Assembly (NCBI GenBank): GCA_963715745.1
Contig: OY970271.1
Coordinates: 1,364,001 to 1,428,000 of the forward strand
DNA length: 64,000 bases
Origin: CAWGJF01 sp963715745
GTDB taxonomy: Bacteria; Bacteroidota; Ignavibacteria; Ignavibacteriales; Ignavibacteriaceae
Reading direction: 5' to 3'
This document shows positions 53,868 to 62,415 of this stretch, piece after piece (the stretch's first letter is position 1; every line of letters begins with the position of its first letter). The position numbers and the translations under genes are program-made. The notes beneath the pieces are model-generated. The model had not been told where the DNA came from. It made no database searches and was given only the letters and a program-made list of their open reading frames with translations.

Positions 53868-55614
53868 TCTTATTAAATTTTTATTGGTCTTTGTTCTCAT
53901 TTCTTTAATAATAATTCCAATATTTCCACAACAAATAAGTAAAAAAGAAATTGACGCTCAGTTTCAAAGCGGACTTTCACTTTTTGAATCAGGTGATTTT
54001 GATCCGGCTTACATAATTTTTGACCGTATTAGTAATTTACCGGAATATAATTCAAGAACAACAGCATCCGAGGTTTTCAAAATAAAAATCCTTGTTGCGC
54101 AGGAAAAATATTCTGAAGCTAAAGATCAGGTTAATCTGTTTCTTAAAAAATATCCTGGAAGTAAATATTGTGATGAAGTTAATACACTCTTAATTCAGTC
54201 TGATATACAGCAGGAAGAATATGAAGATGCAGTTAAAGAGTGCATTTCTCTCTGGCTGAACGGTAATAATATTGGTAATAAAGAAGAAGCAAAACACATT
54301 GCCGAATTACTTTGCTACAGTTATTTAACTCCTTCAGAATTGCAGGCGATTGAAACCGGTTTTTCTGAAGAACAGGCAAAATCCTTTTTATTGCTCCAAC
54401 TCGGAGAATTGTATTTGAAAGAGAAAGATACCTTTGCAGCTAAAAGCACTTTCTCTGATTTAATGAATAATTATCCTTCTTCGGCTGAATATGAAAGAGC
54501 AAGACTTCTTTACCAGGCTTCAGGAAGCATTGATGAGTTTGTGAGCACACAGGATATTATTGGCGTTATTCTTCCACTCACATCCAAATCAATGAATTAT
54601 TCGCTTCCAACTCCCGGCGAAGAAATTCTTGAAGGGATAAAATTTGCTATTGCTGAGTTCAATAAAAACAGAGAAAATAAAGTTGGAATACTAATTCGTG
54701 ATACATATGATGATCCTGATAAAATTGAAAATATAAGAAATGAATTCGGCGCTGTTCCAGGCGTTAAGGCAATACTTGGCCCTATTTTCAGTGATGCTGT
54801 AAGAAAAGCAATCGATGATTTTAACAATACTGATATTCCAATTATTTCACCTACCGCAACAGACGATGATTTAACATCTTTGGGAGAAAATTTTTTCCAG
54901 GCAAATCCTTCATTTTCTATACGCGGGAAAATTATGGCTCAATATATTTATTATGTTGAGAATAAAAGAAACATTGCAATCCTTAATTCAATTGATGGAT
55001 ATTCACCAATGCTGGCGGCTAATTTTGCTGATGAATTTGAAAAGCTTGGCGGTAGTATTTTAACCCGGCAGTCTTATAAAAGCAAAGATTTTAATTTAAA
55101 GAACCAGGTAGATATTATAAACGTTTTCAGAGACACTTTGGATGGAATTTATGTACCTCTGGTAAATAGTATTGATGCTCCAACAATATTGTCACAGATG
55201 GTTCAGGATAGTCTCCAGATACCAATTTATGGTAACCAGGATTGGTTTACAGTTAAAGGTTTTGAATCATCTTCTGAACTGTCTAATAAAATAACCTTTA
55301 CATCTGACTATTATATAGATTATAAAAGTGAAGACTTTCAAAGTTTAAGTAAAGCTTATGCAAAGACTTCCGGGAAAGATATTAACAGAAATTTTTTATA
55401 TGGATACGATACTGCTAAATACATGCTTACAATTATGAGAAATATAAACACAAGTAAAGCTAACATCAGGAACAAAATGTTATCGGGGGTAGTTGTTAAT
55501 GGTTTTCATAATAATATTTCGTTTGGTGAAGACCGGGTTAATCACTTTCTAAATATTGTAAGATATAATGATGGAATATTTGAACTTGTTGATAAGTTCA
55601 GGTATGGTAATTAA
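53860..55614 (+). CDS. LpoA-like periplasmic protein: TPR region plus ligand-binding domain
   Basis: A 584-residue exported protein with an N-terminal hydrophobic signal (to about residue 24, FPQ). A TPR/BamD-like helical region follows at about 28-220, and then a Leu/Ile/Val-binding-protein-like domain at about 225-580 (IIGVILPLTSKSM, GILIRDTYDDPDK, VKAILGPIFSDAV, PIISPTATDDDL). The same two-part layout is found in LpoA, the activator of penicillin-binding protein 1A, and in related proteins of many Gram-negatives. It follows directly on the TPR gene and abuts radC. A role in peptidoglycan synthesis is inferred; an uptake role is less likely because no permease is adjacent. Confidence 0.75.
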   Translation: MINLIKFLLVFVLISLIIIPIFPQQISKKEIDAQFQSGLSLFESGDFDPAYIIFDRISNLPEYNSRTTASEVFKIKILVAQEKYSEAKDQVNLFLKKYPGSKYCDEVNTLLIQSDIQQEEYEDAVKECISLWLNGNNIGNKEEAKHIAELLCYSYLTPSELQAIETGFSEEQAKSFLLLQLGELYLKEKDTFAAKSTFSDLMNNYPSSAEYERARLLYQASGSIDEFVSTQDIIGVILPLTSKSMNYSLPTPGEEILEGIKFAIAEFNKNRENKVGILIRDTYDDPDKIENIRNEFGAVPGVKAILGPIFSDAVRKAIDDFNNTDIPIISPTATDDDLTSLGENFFQANPSFSIRGKIMAQYIYYVENKRNIAILNSIDGYSPMLAANFADEFEKLGGSILTRQSYKSKDFNLKNQVDIINVFRDTLDGIYVPLVNSIDAPTILSQMVQDSLQIPIYGNQDWFTVKGFESSSELSNKITFTSDYYIDYKSEDFQSLSKAYAKTSGKDINRNFLYGYDTAKYMLTIMRNINTSKANIRNKMLSGVVVNGFHNNISFGEDRVNHFLNIVRYNDGIFELVDKFRYGN

Positions 55615-56310
55615 ATGGATACAGTTAAAAAATTCGGTGTTAAAGATTTACCTCTCGATGATCGCCCTAGAGAAAAACTTCTGTTAAGAGGTGCGCAAAA
55701 TTTATCTGATGCTGAACTCATAGCAATCTTGTTAAGAACCGGTAAAAAAGGAAAATCTGTAATTACAATTGCACAGGAGATTTTAGCAAAAGAAGGAAAC
55801 CTTGCCTCACTTGCATCTAAGTCAATAGAGTCATTTATAAAAAATGAAGGCATTGGAAATGACAAAGCAGCAACTCTTCTTGCAGCATTTGAAATAAGCC
55901 GGAGAATTCAATCCCAGTCTAAATGGTTTTCCAATAAAAAAATTACTTCCCCACAGGATATAGCGGACATTTTTATTCCTTTACTCAGAGATGAAGTAAA
56001 AGAAAGATTCATAGTTGTTTGCTTAAATTCTGCTAATAAAATTATTAAGTATGAAATTATTTCAATCGGGAATTTGAATTCAAGTATAGTTCATCCGCGT
56101 GAAATTTATAAAGTTGCAATCGATAGTCTATCAGCCAGTATTATTCTTATTCATAATCATCCAAGTGGAAATACTGAACCGAGTAATGAGGATATTTCCA
56201 TAACTAAAAAAATTGTAGAAGTTGGAAAAATAATGGATATTCCAGTGTTTGACCACTTAATAATTGCGGGTAACAATTATTCAAGTTTTGTGGAAAAGCG
56301 TTTAATTTAA
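55615..56310 (+). CDS. radC: RadC-family JAB/MPN-domain protein
   Basis: A 231-residue protein with an N-terminal helix-hairpin-helix region (LPLDDRPREKLL, GIGNDKAATLLAAFE) and a C-terminal MPN/JAB domain with the metal motif HNHPSGNTEPSNED at about 180-193. The family is annotated as a DNA repair protein for historical reasons; its biochemical role remains unclear. It begins directly after the stop codon of the LpoA-like gene. Confidence 0.93.
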   Translation: MDTVKKFGVKDLPLDDRPREKLLLRGAQNLSDAELIAILLRTGKKGKSVITIAQEILAKEGNLASLASKSIESFIKNEGIGNDKAATLLAAFEISRRIQSQSKWFSNKKITSPQDIADIFIPLLRDEVKERFIVVCLNSANKIIKYEIISIGNLNSSIVHPREIYKVAIDSLSASIILIHNHPSGNTEPSNEDISITKKIVEVGKIMDIPVFDHLIIAGNNYSSFVEKRLI

Positions 56311-56484
56311 GCAAATAATCGTTTTTTAATTTGGAAATTTTTTCCTAATTCATTATATAAGGCAACGGGCTTATTAATTTTCTTACCAATGTTGGGTAGT
56401 AAAAGAATATATTATATTATTTTGAATAAAAATTAATAATCACTTATTTTTAAATACCATTCATATTAAACTCGGAGGTAACAT

Positions 56485-56760
56485 ATGATTCAATTAAAAA
56501 ATCTGAAAGCTCCATTAATCGCTGCTACAATATTTATCAGCACTTCATTCTTTGCTGGTTGCGGTGGTGTTAGTGAAGCTGAGATGGCTCAATTAAATAG
56601 TTTAAGAGATGAAGTAAAATCTCTTGAAACAGAGTCAAGCCGCCTTAAAGATGAAAAAGCAAAACTTGAAGGCGAAATTCAGTCAATTAACAGAAAATTA
56701 GCTGAATGCAATAAGCAAAAAGAAGAAACAAAGGCTAATTTGGAAAAATTGCCTAAATAA
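56485..56760 (+). CDS. Small coiled-coil lipoprotein, Lpp-like
   Basis: A 91-residue lipoprotein with a lipobox ending in FAGC (Cys26). The rest is one long heptad-patterned coiled coil rich in Leu, Glu and Lys (SLRDEVKSLETESSRLKDEK, broken here by a few residues either side). The design resembles Braun-type Lpp, but the terminal lysine is followed from NLEKLPK and no cross-linking motif can be stated. A CGGAGG ribosome binding site suggests high expression. It is followed 47 bp later by a LysM protein that shares the coiled-coil theme. Confidence 0.8.
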   Translation: MIQLKNLKAPLIAATIFISTSFFAGCGGVSEAEMAQLNSLRDEVKSLETESSRLKDEKAKLEGEIQSINRKLAECNKQKEETKANLEKLPK

Positions 56761-56807
56761 TTTCAACTTGAATATATTATTTTATAATTGAAATTGGAGA
56801 AAGTTTT

Positions 56808-57491
56808 ATGAAATTAACAAAATTCTTAATTGGTCTTTTATCGCTTCTTTTTCTTTTGTCATTTGTTTCCTTTGCACAGGAAGAAATGACTTCTGATGAG
56901 TGGGAAGCAGAAATGGCTCGTTTACAGGGAAGACAGCAGGATCTGACTGCTGAAATTCAGGGATTAAAATCTGAAATCGAAAATCTTAACAACACAAAAG
57001 CTGGTCTTCAGGATCCTGAAGAATGCCTCGACGAACTTTATGCTTTAGTTGGCGCTACTAAGCAAGATGTTGACAACTTCAGAAGAGCTGTTAATGAATT
57101 AGATGGTAAGATTAAAAGAAAAGAAAGTCCTAAAACAGACAGACAGGCTGATCTTGATGCACTTAAAATGAACAAGATTAGCGCACTTCCTGAATTCTTT
57201 GATAAAGTTCACAACCAGATGCAAAGAGCATTGGATGAGTGGATGGATAAACCACCAGTCATTTCTTATACTGTTGTAAGAGGCGACTGTCTCTGGAACA
57301 TTGCGAAGAAGAAAGAACATTACGGAAACGCATTCGCTTGGCCTGTTATTTACAAAGCTAACAGGGACAAGATTAAAAACCCTGATTTAATTTATCCAAA
57401 CCAGGTATTCCAGGTTCCACCTCTAACTGAAGCAGAAAAAGATAAATACGAAAAACTAAGAAGAAATTATAAACCAGCTCCTGTTCAATAA
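56808..57491 (+). CDS. Exported coiled-coil protein with C-terminal LysM domain
   Basis: A 227-residue protein with a signal peptide to about residue 23 (FAQ), a coiled-coil region at about 30-120, and a LysM domain at about 157-205 (YTVVRGDCLWNIAKKK, NPDLIYPNQVFQVPP) that binds peptidoglycan. With the preceding lipoprotein it could tie the outer membrane or a periplasmic complex to the cell wall; this is inference. A strong terminator follows. Ribosome binding is supported by TTGGAGAAAG before the ATG. Confidence 0.85.
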   Translation: MKLTKFLIGLLSLLFLLSFVSFAQEEMTSDEWEAEMARLQGRQQDLTAEIQGLKSEIENLNNTKAGLQDPEECLDELYALVGATKQDVDNFRRAVNELDGKIKRKESPKTDRQADLDALKMNKISALPEFFDKVHNQMQRALDEWMDKPPVISYTVVRGDCLWNIAKKKEHYGNAFAWPVIYKANRDKIKNPDLIYPNQVFQVPPLTEAEKDKYEKLRRNYKPAPVQ

Positions 57492-57528
57492 AATTTGAAC
57501 TATCCGGTTTATTAAATAAGTACAATGT

Positions 57529-57568
57529 AAAAACCCTTGTCCGAACCGGATGAGGGTTTTTCTTTTTT
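57529..57568 (+). terminator. Rho-independent terminator after the LysM gene
   Basis: The outer stem AAAAACCCT/AGGGTTTTT (57529-57537 with 57553-57561) and the inner stem TCCG/CGGA around AAC are separated by TG on each side. A T-rich tail follows. Confidence 0.9.
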
Positions 57569-57580
57569 ATTTGAAATTTT

Positions 57581-58543
57581 ATGACTGCTGTAGAGAAAAA
57601 AATAATTCTTGAAAATGTAAATATGCTTGAACTTCTCGGTATAAATGATTCTAACATTAAACCAATTGAAGATAGATTTAATGCTTCTATTACAGTCAGG
57701 GGTGAAAATCTCATACTTAAAGGAGTAATGGAAGAAGTTGAATCGATTGAAAAAATTTTTAAGGAAATGATTTATGTGCTTAACACAAGCGGAAAGCTTA
57801 ACAGTAATGATGTTGATACCATTCTGAAACTAACTTCTGAGGGTAAAGAAATTATTGATGAGAAAGAGGTCGATTCTATAATTCTTTATACAAAAAGTGA
57901 TGTTATTAAATCTAGAACAGATGGTCAGGCAAAATATATTGAAGCAGCAAAAAAGAATGACATATGTTTTGCAATTGGTCCTGCCGGAACCGGGAAAACT
58001 TATCTTGCAGTTGCTCTTGCTGTTAATGCATTAAAAAGAGGTCTCGTGAAAAAACTTGTTCTGGCACGTCCTGCAGTGGAAGCCGGTGAAAGCCTCGGAT
58101 TTTTACCGGGAGATTTTCGTGAGAAGATTGACCCGTATTTGCGTCCGTTGTATGATGCACTTGATGATATGATACCATCTGAAAAACTCCGTTCAAACTT
58201 GGAGAAATCAATTATTGAGATAGTTCCATTGGCTTATATGCGCGGAAGAACTTTGAACAATGCATTTGTTATATTGGATGAAGCTCAAAATGCAACAGCA
58301 CTTCAGATGAAAATGTTTTTAACAAGACTTGGGGCAAATTCACGTGCAATTATTACAGGTGATATAACTCAGATTGATTTGCCAAGCAAGCAGCAAAGCG
58401 GACTTATACAGGCAAAGGAAATTCTTTCAAATGTTCAGGGAGTAGCGTTTGTATACTTTGATAAATCTGATGTGGTAAGACATAAACTTGTGAAAGATAT
58501 TATTGATGCTTATGAGAAGTATAATAACAATAGTAATTCTTAA
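57581..58543 (+). CDS. phoH: PhoH-family ATPase
   Basis: A 320-residue cytoplasmic ATPase. A small N-terminal domain (about 1-110, KH-like) precedes the P-loop domain with Walker A GPAGTGKT at 133-140, LARPAVEAGESLGFLPGD near 158-175, and Walker B FVILDEAQN near 228-236. PhoH (YbeZ) is linked to ribosome maturation through its partner YbeY. It converges with mazG, and their stop codons overlap by 4 bp on opposite strands. Confidence 0.94.
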   Translation: MTAVEKKIILENVNMLELLGINDSNIKPIEDRFNASITVRGENLILKGVMEEVESIEKIFKEMIYVLNTSGKLNSNDVDTILKLTSEGKEIIDEKEVDSIILYTKSDVIKSRTDGQAKYIEAAKKNDICFAIGPAGTGKTYLAVALAVNALKRGLVKKLVLARPAVEAGESLGFLPGDFREKIDPYLRPLYDALDDMIPSEKLRSNLEKSIIEIVPLAYMRGRTLNNAFVILDEAQNATALQMKMFLTRLGANSRAIITGDITQIDLPSKQQSGLIQAKEILSNVQGVAFVYFDKSDVVRHKLVKDIIDAYEKYNNNSNS

Positions 58544-59367
58544 TCTCTGATAATACGTTTACTTTCTTCCCAATATTTATCCATTTCTTCAAGATTTGAA
58601 TCGGTTAATTTTCTTCCTGATTCTGTTATTTTTTCTTCTAAATATCCAAATCTTTGAATGAATTTTTTATTTGTTCTTCTTAATGCATTTTCAGGATTTA
58701 TATTCAGAAACCTGGCATAATTTACTAAAGCGAAAAATACATCTCCTACTTCATCTTCCAGTTTGGAATGCAGTTCTTCTTCACTTTTATCTTTTTCAGC
58801 CATAGGCTGATCAGCCTCATGCTGAAACTTTAATCTTTGTTCTTCTATAAAATGCATTTCTTCAATTTCCTCGATAACTTTCTTCCAGACATCTTCTTTC
58901 TGTTCCCAGTCAAAACCAACTTTAGAAGCTTTTTCCTGAAGCCTGTGTGCTCTTTGGAGGGCTGGAAGCATTTCCGGAACACCATCGAGTAAAGATTTTC
59001 TGCCTTCTTCTAATTTAATTTCTTCCCAGTTTTTCTTTACATCCTCGGAACCTGTAACTTTAATACTACCAAAAACGTGCGGATGCCTACGAATTAGTTT
59101 TTCCTGTATGGAATCAATTACATCATCAATATCAAAATTATGTTTTTCTGAAGCTATTTCGGTATGAAATACAACATGCAGCAGCAGATCTCCAAGTTCT
59201 TTTTTAAGCTCATCATAATTGTTATTTTCAATCGCATCAATAACCTCATAAGCTTCCTCGATAGTAGCATGTTTAATTGAATCGTTAGTCTGTTCACGAT
59301 CCCAGGGACATTCTTTTCTTAATCGTTTAACAATGCCTACAAATTCATTAAATTTGCTTCCAGTCAT
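58540..59367 (-). CDS. mazG: Nucleoside triphosphate pyrophosphohydrolase MazG
   Basis: Hydrolyses nucleoside triphosphates to monophosphates and pyrophosphate, a housecleaning role. The protein is about 275 residues from the ATG whose first base is 59367; an upstream start at 59412 would add residues absent from the family. Two MazG repeats are present. The first has CPWDREQTNDS and EEAYEVIDAIE...ELGDLLLHVVFH; the second has LEDEVGDVFFALVNYAR. It is divergent from ridA with 73 bp between the starts. Confidence 0.94.
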   Translation of the reverse strand: MTGSKFNEFVGIVKRLRKECPWDREQTNDSIKHATIEEAYEVIDAIENNNYDELKKELGDLLLHVVFHTEIASEKHNFDIDDVIDSIQEKLIRRHPHVFGSIKVTGSEDVKKNWEEIKLEEGRKSLLDGVPEMLPALQRAHRLQEKASKVGFDWEQKEDVWKKVIEEIEEMHFIEEQRLKFQHEADQPMAEKDKSEEELHSKLEDEVGDVFFALVNYARFLNINPENALRRTNKKFIQRFGYLEEKITESGRKLTDSNLEEMDKYWEESKRIIRD

Positions 59368-59440
59368 TCTTTTCTTTCTGAAATTAATTAAAGATATTTT
59401 TAATAATATCAATATTACAAATCACAATTGAGCTTGCAAA

Positions 59441-59896
59441 ATGATTGAAGAAAAAGTACACGAACTCGGGTTATCAATTCCTGAACCTGCAAAACCACTT
59501 GCAGCTTACATTCCAGCAATACAAATTAACGATCTTGTTTTTACTGCGGGTCAGATACCAATCTTAAAAGGTACAATAAAATATACAGGCAAAGTTGGAA
59601 AAGATTTATATGAAGCCGAAGCACAGAAAGCTGCAGAGATTTGTGTTCTGAATTGTCTAGCTGCAGTTAAAGGAATAATAGGGAATCTTGACAGGATTGA
59701 AAGAATAGTGAAGCTAACAGCTTTTATAAACAGTGCAGAAGGTTTTACGGGTCAGCCTACGGTTGCAAACGGTGCTTCCGAATTGCTTGTTAAAATTTTT
59801 GGTGAGAATGGAAAACATGCCCGAAGTGCTGTCGGAGTAAATGAATTACCTATGGATGCGGCAGTCGAAATAGAAATGATCGTTCAGATTAAATGA
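59441..59896 (+). CDS. RidA-family protein (YjgF/UK114)
   Basis: A 151-residue member of the RidA superfamily, whose best-known members deaminate reactive enamine/imine intermediates. Features are LGLSIPEPAKPLAAYIPA at the start, TAGQIP near 35, and ARSAVGVNELPMDAAVEIE near the end, where the arginine is the conserved substrate-binding residue. At about 150 residues with a LPxPxxPxAxY front it belongs to a subgroup other than classical 125-residue RidA, so substrate details may differ. It converges with the amidotransferase gene, with 2 bp between their ends. Confidence 0.88.
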   Translation: MIEEKVHELGLSIPEPAKPLAAYIPAIQINDLVFTAGQIPILKGTIKYTGKVGKDLYEAEAQKAAEICVLNCLAAVKGIIGNLDRIERIVKLTAFINSAEGFTGQPTVANGASELLVKIFGENGKHARSAVGVNELPMDAAVEIEMIVQIK

Positions 59897-59898
59897 GT

Positions 59899-60468
59899 TT
59901 ATTTTAGAGCCAGCCAATTCTTAATTAATTTTTCTCCGTTTTCTGTTAATATTGCTTCCGGATGAAACTGAACTCCTTCAATATTAAGTTGTTTGTGGCG
60001 AATTCCCATAATTGTTCCATCATCTGCGTTTGCACTAATTTGTAAAGATTTTGGAAAATTTCTTTTTCTTACCTCCAGTGAATGATATCTGCAGGCTTTA
60101 AAACTTTGTTGAATATCTGAAAAAATTGTTTTCTCATCGTGATTTATTATTGATACTTTTCCGTGAATCAAATACTTTGCTGTTTTGATTTCACCACCAA
60201 AAAGTTTCGCAATTATTTGCATACCCAAACAAACTCCCAAAATTGATAACTTTGTTTTGCAATAGTTTATAATCTCCAGGCAATTCCCTGAAGTTTCCGG
60301 AGTTCCTGGACCCGGAGAAATTAATAATTTGTCAGGATTTGCTTTTTTTACTTTGGATATTGTAATAGAATCATTTTTCTCAACAATTACTTCAGATCCC
60401 ACTTTTTGAATAAGTTGAACTAAATTAAATGTAAAAGAATCATAGTTGTCAATTATCAGGGTTTTCAT
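59899..60468 (-). CDS. Glutamine amidotransferase, anthranilate/aminodeoxychorismate synthase component II
   Basis: A 189-residue class I glutamine amidotransferase of the TrpG/PabA type. DNYDSFTFNLVQL at the N-terminus, SPGPGTPETSG near 50, the nucleophile in GVCLGMQ near 78, and the GVQFHPEAI pair near 168 are all diagnostic. It supplies ammonia to TrpE or PabB, neither of which is in the window, so it may serve tryptophan, folate or both. It is convergent with the RidA-family gene. Confidence 0.9.
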   Translation of the reverse strand: MKTLIIDNYDSFTFNLVQLIQKVGSEVIVEKNDSITISKVKKANPDKLLISPGPGTPETSGNCLEIINYCKTKLSILGVCLGMQIIAKLFGGEIKTAKYLIHGKVSIINHDEKTIFSDIQQSFKACRYHSLEVRKRNFPKSLQISANADDGTIMGIRHKQLNIEGVQFHPEAILTENGEKLIKNWLALK

Positions 60469-60493
60469 TTAGTTTTATATATCAAATGCTGTC

Positions 60494-60523
60494 TTGAAAC
60501 TCAAACTAAGTAATAGCTATATT
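60494..60523 (+). promoter_or_regulatory. Sigma-70-type promoter upstream of panD
   Basis: TTGAAA (60494-60499), an 18-base spacer and TATATT (60518-60523) lie 34 bases before the panD start. The hexamers match 5 of 6 consensus positions each. The divergent amidotransferase gene starts just upstream. Confidence 0.5.
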
Positions 60524-60557
60524 TTAATATCAAATTTAACGAAAGAAATGTATTCAA

Positions 60558-60914
60558 ATGCAACGCGAAATGTTTAAATCAAAAATCCATAGGGCTACGG
60601 TGACAATGGCAGAGCTTTATTACGAAGGAAGTATTACAATTGATATAGATTTGCTTGATGCTGCTGATATTCTGCCGCACGAGAAAGTTCAGGTTGTAAA
60701 TGTAAATACCGGAACACGGCTTGAAACTTATACTATGGAAGGGCCTTCGGGGAGTGGTATGGTTTGCCTTAACGGGCCTGCTGCAAGGCTGGGAACAGTT
60801 GGTGATGAAATAATTATCATAAGTTATTGTATTATGGACGATAAGGAAGCTAAAGTTTTTAAGCCAAAAGTGATTATTGTTGATAAAAAAAATCAAATTG
60901 ATAAGGAACTTTAA
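60558..60914 (+). CDS. panD: Aspartate 1-decarboxylase proenzyme
   Basis: Makes beta-alanine for pantothenate and CoA. The 118-residue proenzyme cleaves itself between Gly24 and Ser25 in YYEGSITID to form the pyruvoyl cofactor. With the start chosen here the numbering matches the E. coli enzyme exactly. FKSKIHRATVT and NGPAARLGTVGD are characteristic. PanB and PanC are not adjacent. Confidence 0.96.
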   Translation: MQREMFKSKIHRATVTMAELYYEGSITIDIDLLDAADILPHEKVQVVNVNTGTRLETYTMEGPSGSGMVCLNGPAARLGTVGDEIIIISYCIMDDKEAKVFKPKVIIVDKKNQIDKEL

Positions 60915-60988
60915 AATTACTTTGATTAGATTAGTATTGAATTAATGATGTATTTTGCATATAATTTCGGGAAAATAACGGAGCTATT

Positions 60989-61501
60989 GTGAAAAAGTAT
61001 TTATTTATTTTGATGATGATTTGTTCATTGTCTGTTTATTCACAATATAAAGACACTGGCTTTAAAGAATATGATGTTAAGGATGGAATTATTAATCAGA
61101 CTGGCAGTAATTTTTTAGGCTTCCTGAATCCAGATAATTTTTTAATGCGACATTCATTTGAAATGAATTACACCGCATTTGGAAACCAGGGAATTGCACT
61201 CGGAATGTACACAAATAGTATGATGTATAAGTTTTCAAAGAACTTAAATGTTCAAATGGATGTTAGTGTTGTCAATTCACCATACAGCACTCTTGGAAAA
61301 TCCTTTCAGAAAAATATTAACGGAGTTTATATAAGCAACGCCGCAATTAATTATAAACCTTGGGATAATTTTTCAGTACATCTGCAATACAGGAACCTGC
61401 CATTTTCGTCATATTATTATTCCCCTTACTCATATTGGCCGTATTCAGGATTTTACAATGGAAGTCAATCGATGTTTGATTTTAATGAGAGCGATCAATA
61501 G
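60989..61501 (+). CDS. Small exported protein, function unknown
   Basis: A 170-residue protein with a signal peptide to about residue 19 (SVYSQ) and a GTG start preceded by CGGAG. The mature part is rich in Tyr, Asn and Phe, with beta-strand character and a YYSPYSYWPYSGFYNGS tail. It could be a small outer-membrane or periplasmic protein. It is followed 12 bp later by the LytR_C gene and then rsfS, so it is part of a small operon. I recognise no family. Confidence 0.7.
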   Translation: MKKYLFILMMICSLSVYSQYKDTGFKEYDVKDGIINQTGSNFLGFLNPDNFLMRHSFEMNYTAFGNQGIALGMYTNSMMYKFSKNLNVQMDVSVVNSPYSTLGKSFQKNINGVYISNAAINYKPWDNFSVHLQYRNLPFSSYYYSPYSYWPYSGFYNGSQSMFDFNESDQ

Positions 61502-61513
61502 AGTTTTTATTTA

Positions 61514-61975
61514 GTGGAACAATCAAAAAAGCCCGCAAAAAAAAATCAATCAAGCCTGTTCCCAATTCTTATTATTGTTTCCCTATTTGTTATATTAATA
61601 TTCTCAGGTTACAAGTTATATTCGGATGTAAAACCAATTTTAGCCGGAGATGATTCTAACAAAAAAAATATTCTTGCGAAAGATTTAATACAGGTTGAAG
61701 TTCTGAATGGGTGTGGGAAAAACGGTATTGCAGATAAATTTACAGAACTGCTTCGTAATAATAATTTTGATGTTGTAAATACCGGCAATTATAAATCTTA
61801 TGATGTTAATTATTCAATTGTAATTGGCCGGACTGGAAATTTACAAAATGCATTTAAGCTTGCAGATATTCTGAATATTGATCGTAAAAACGTTATTCAA
61901 CAAATTAATAAAAATTATTTTCTTGACGTAACTTTAATCATCGGGAAAGATTATAATTCGTTTACAAGTAATTAG
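61514..61975 (+). CDS. LytR C-terminal domain protein
   Basis: A 153-residue protein with a GTG start. One membrane helix lies at about 16-33; the rest is a LytR_C-type domain at about 60-150, recognisable by VEVLNGCGKNGIADKFTELL and the final YFLDVTLIIGKDY strand. In other bacteria this domain follows the LCP catalytic domain of cell-wall ligases; here it stands alone, anchored to the membrane. It is frequently beside rsfS in this group, as here. The role is unknown. Confidence 0.85.
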   Translation: MEQSKKPAKKNQSSLFPILIIVSLFVILIFSGYKLYSDVKPILAGDDSNKKNILAKDLIQVEVLNGCGKNGIADKFTELLRNNNFDVVNTGNYKSYDVNYSIVIGRTGNLQNAFKLADILNIDRKNVIQQINKNYFLDVTLIIGKDYNSFTSN

Positions 61976-61984
61976 AGGACTAAA

Positions 61985-62353
61985 TTGAATTCAAAAGAAT
62001 TTTCCAATAAAATAACCGATATTATATTTTCTAAAAAAGGCTACGATGTACTAATTATGGATCTGAAAAATCTTACAACTTTTGCTGATTATTTTATTAT
62101 CTGCTCTGCTGATTCTGATACTCAGGTAAAAGCAATTGCCGATGAGGTAGATAAATCATTGCGAGATGAAGGAATAAAATGCTGGCACAAAGAAGGATAC
62201 CAGGCTCTACGATGGGTTTTGTTGGATTATGTTGACGTTGTAGTACATATATTTAAAAAAGACGTAAGGGATTATTATAGTCTTGAAAGACTCTGGGGAG
62301 ATGCGCCGGTTGAACGTTTATCAGATCCGGTAGAAAAGAAAGCAACATCCTGA
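61985..62353 (+). CDS. rsfS: Ribosomal silencing factor RsfS
   Basis: Binds the large ribosomal subunit protein L14 and blocks subunit joining under starvation. The 122-residue protein has the family stretches DVLIMDLKNLTTFADYFIIC and the C-terminal DVVVHIFKKDVRDYYSLERLW, with one base pattern each broken by my spacing. It starts at TTG with GAGGA just upstream. It follows the LytR_C gene after 9 bp. Confidence 0.94.
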   Translation: MNSKEFSNKITDIIFSKKGYDVLIMDLKNLTTFADYFIICSADSDTQVKAIADEVDKSLRDEGIKCWHKEGYQALRWVLLDYVDVVVHIFKKDVRDYYSLERLWGDAPVERLSDPVEKKATS

Positions 62354-62415
62354 CTTTCCGACAATCATTTCTTAAAATAATATTATTTTTAACTGTTAAT
62401 TTTTAGGAGATAAAG

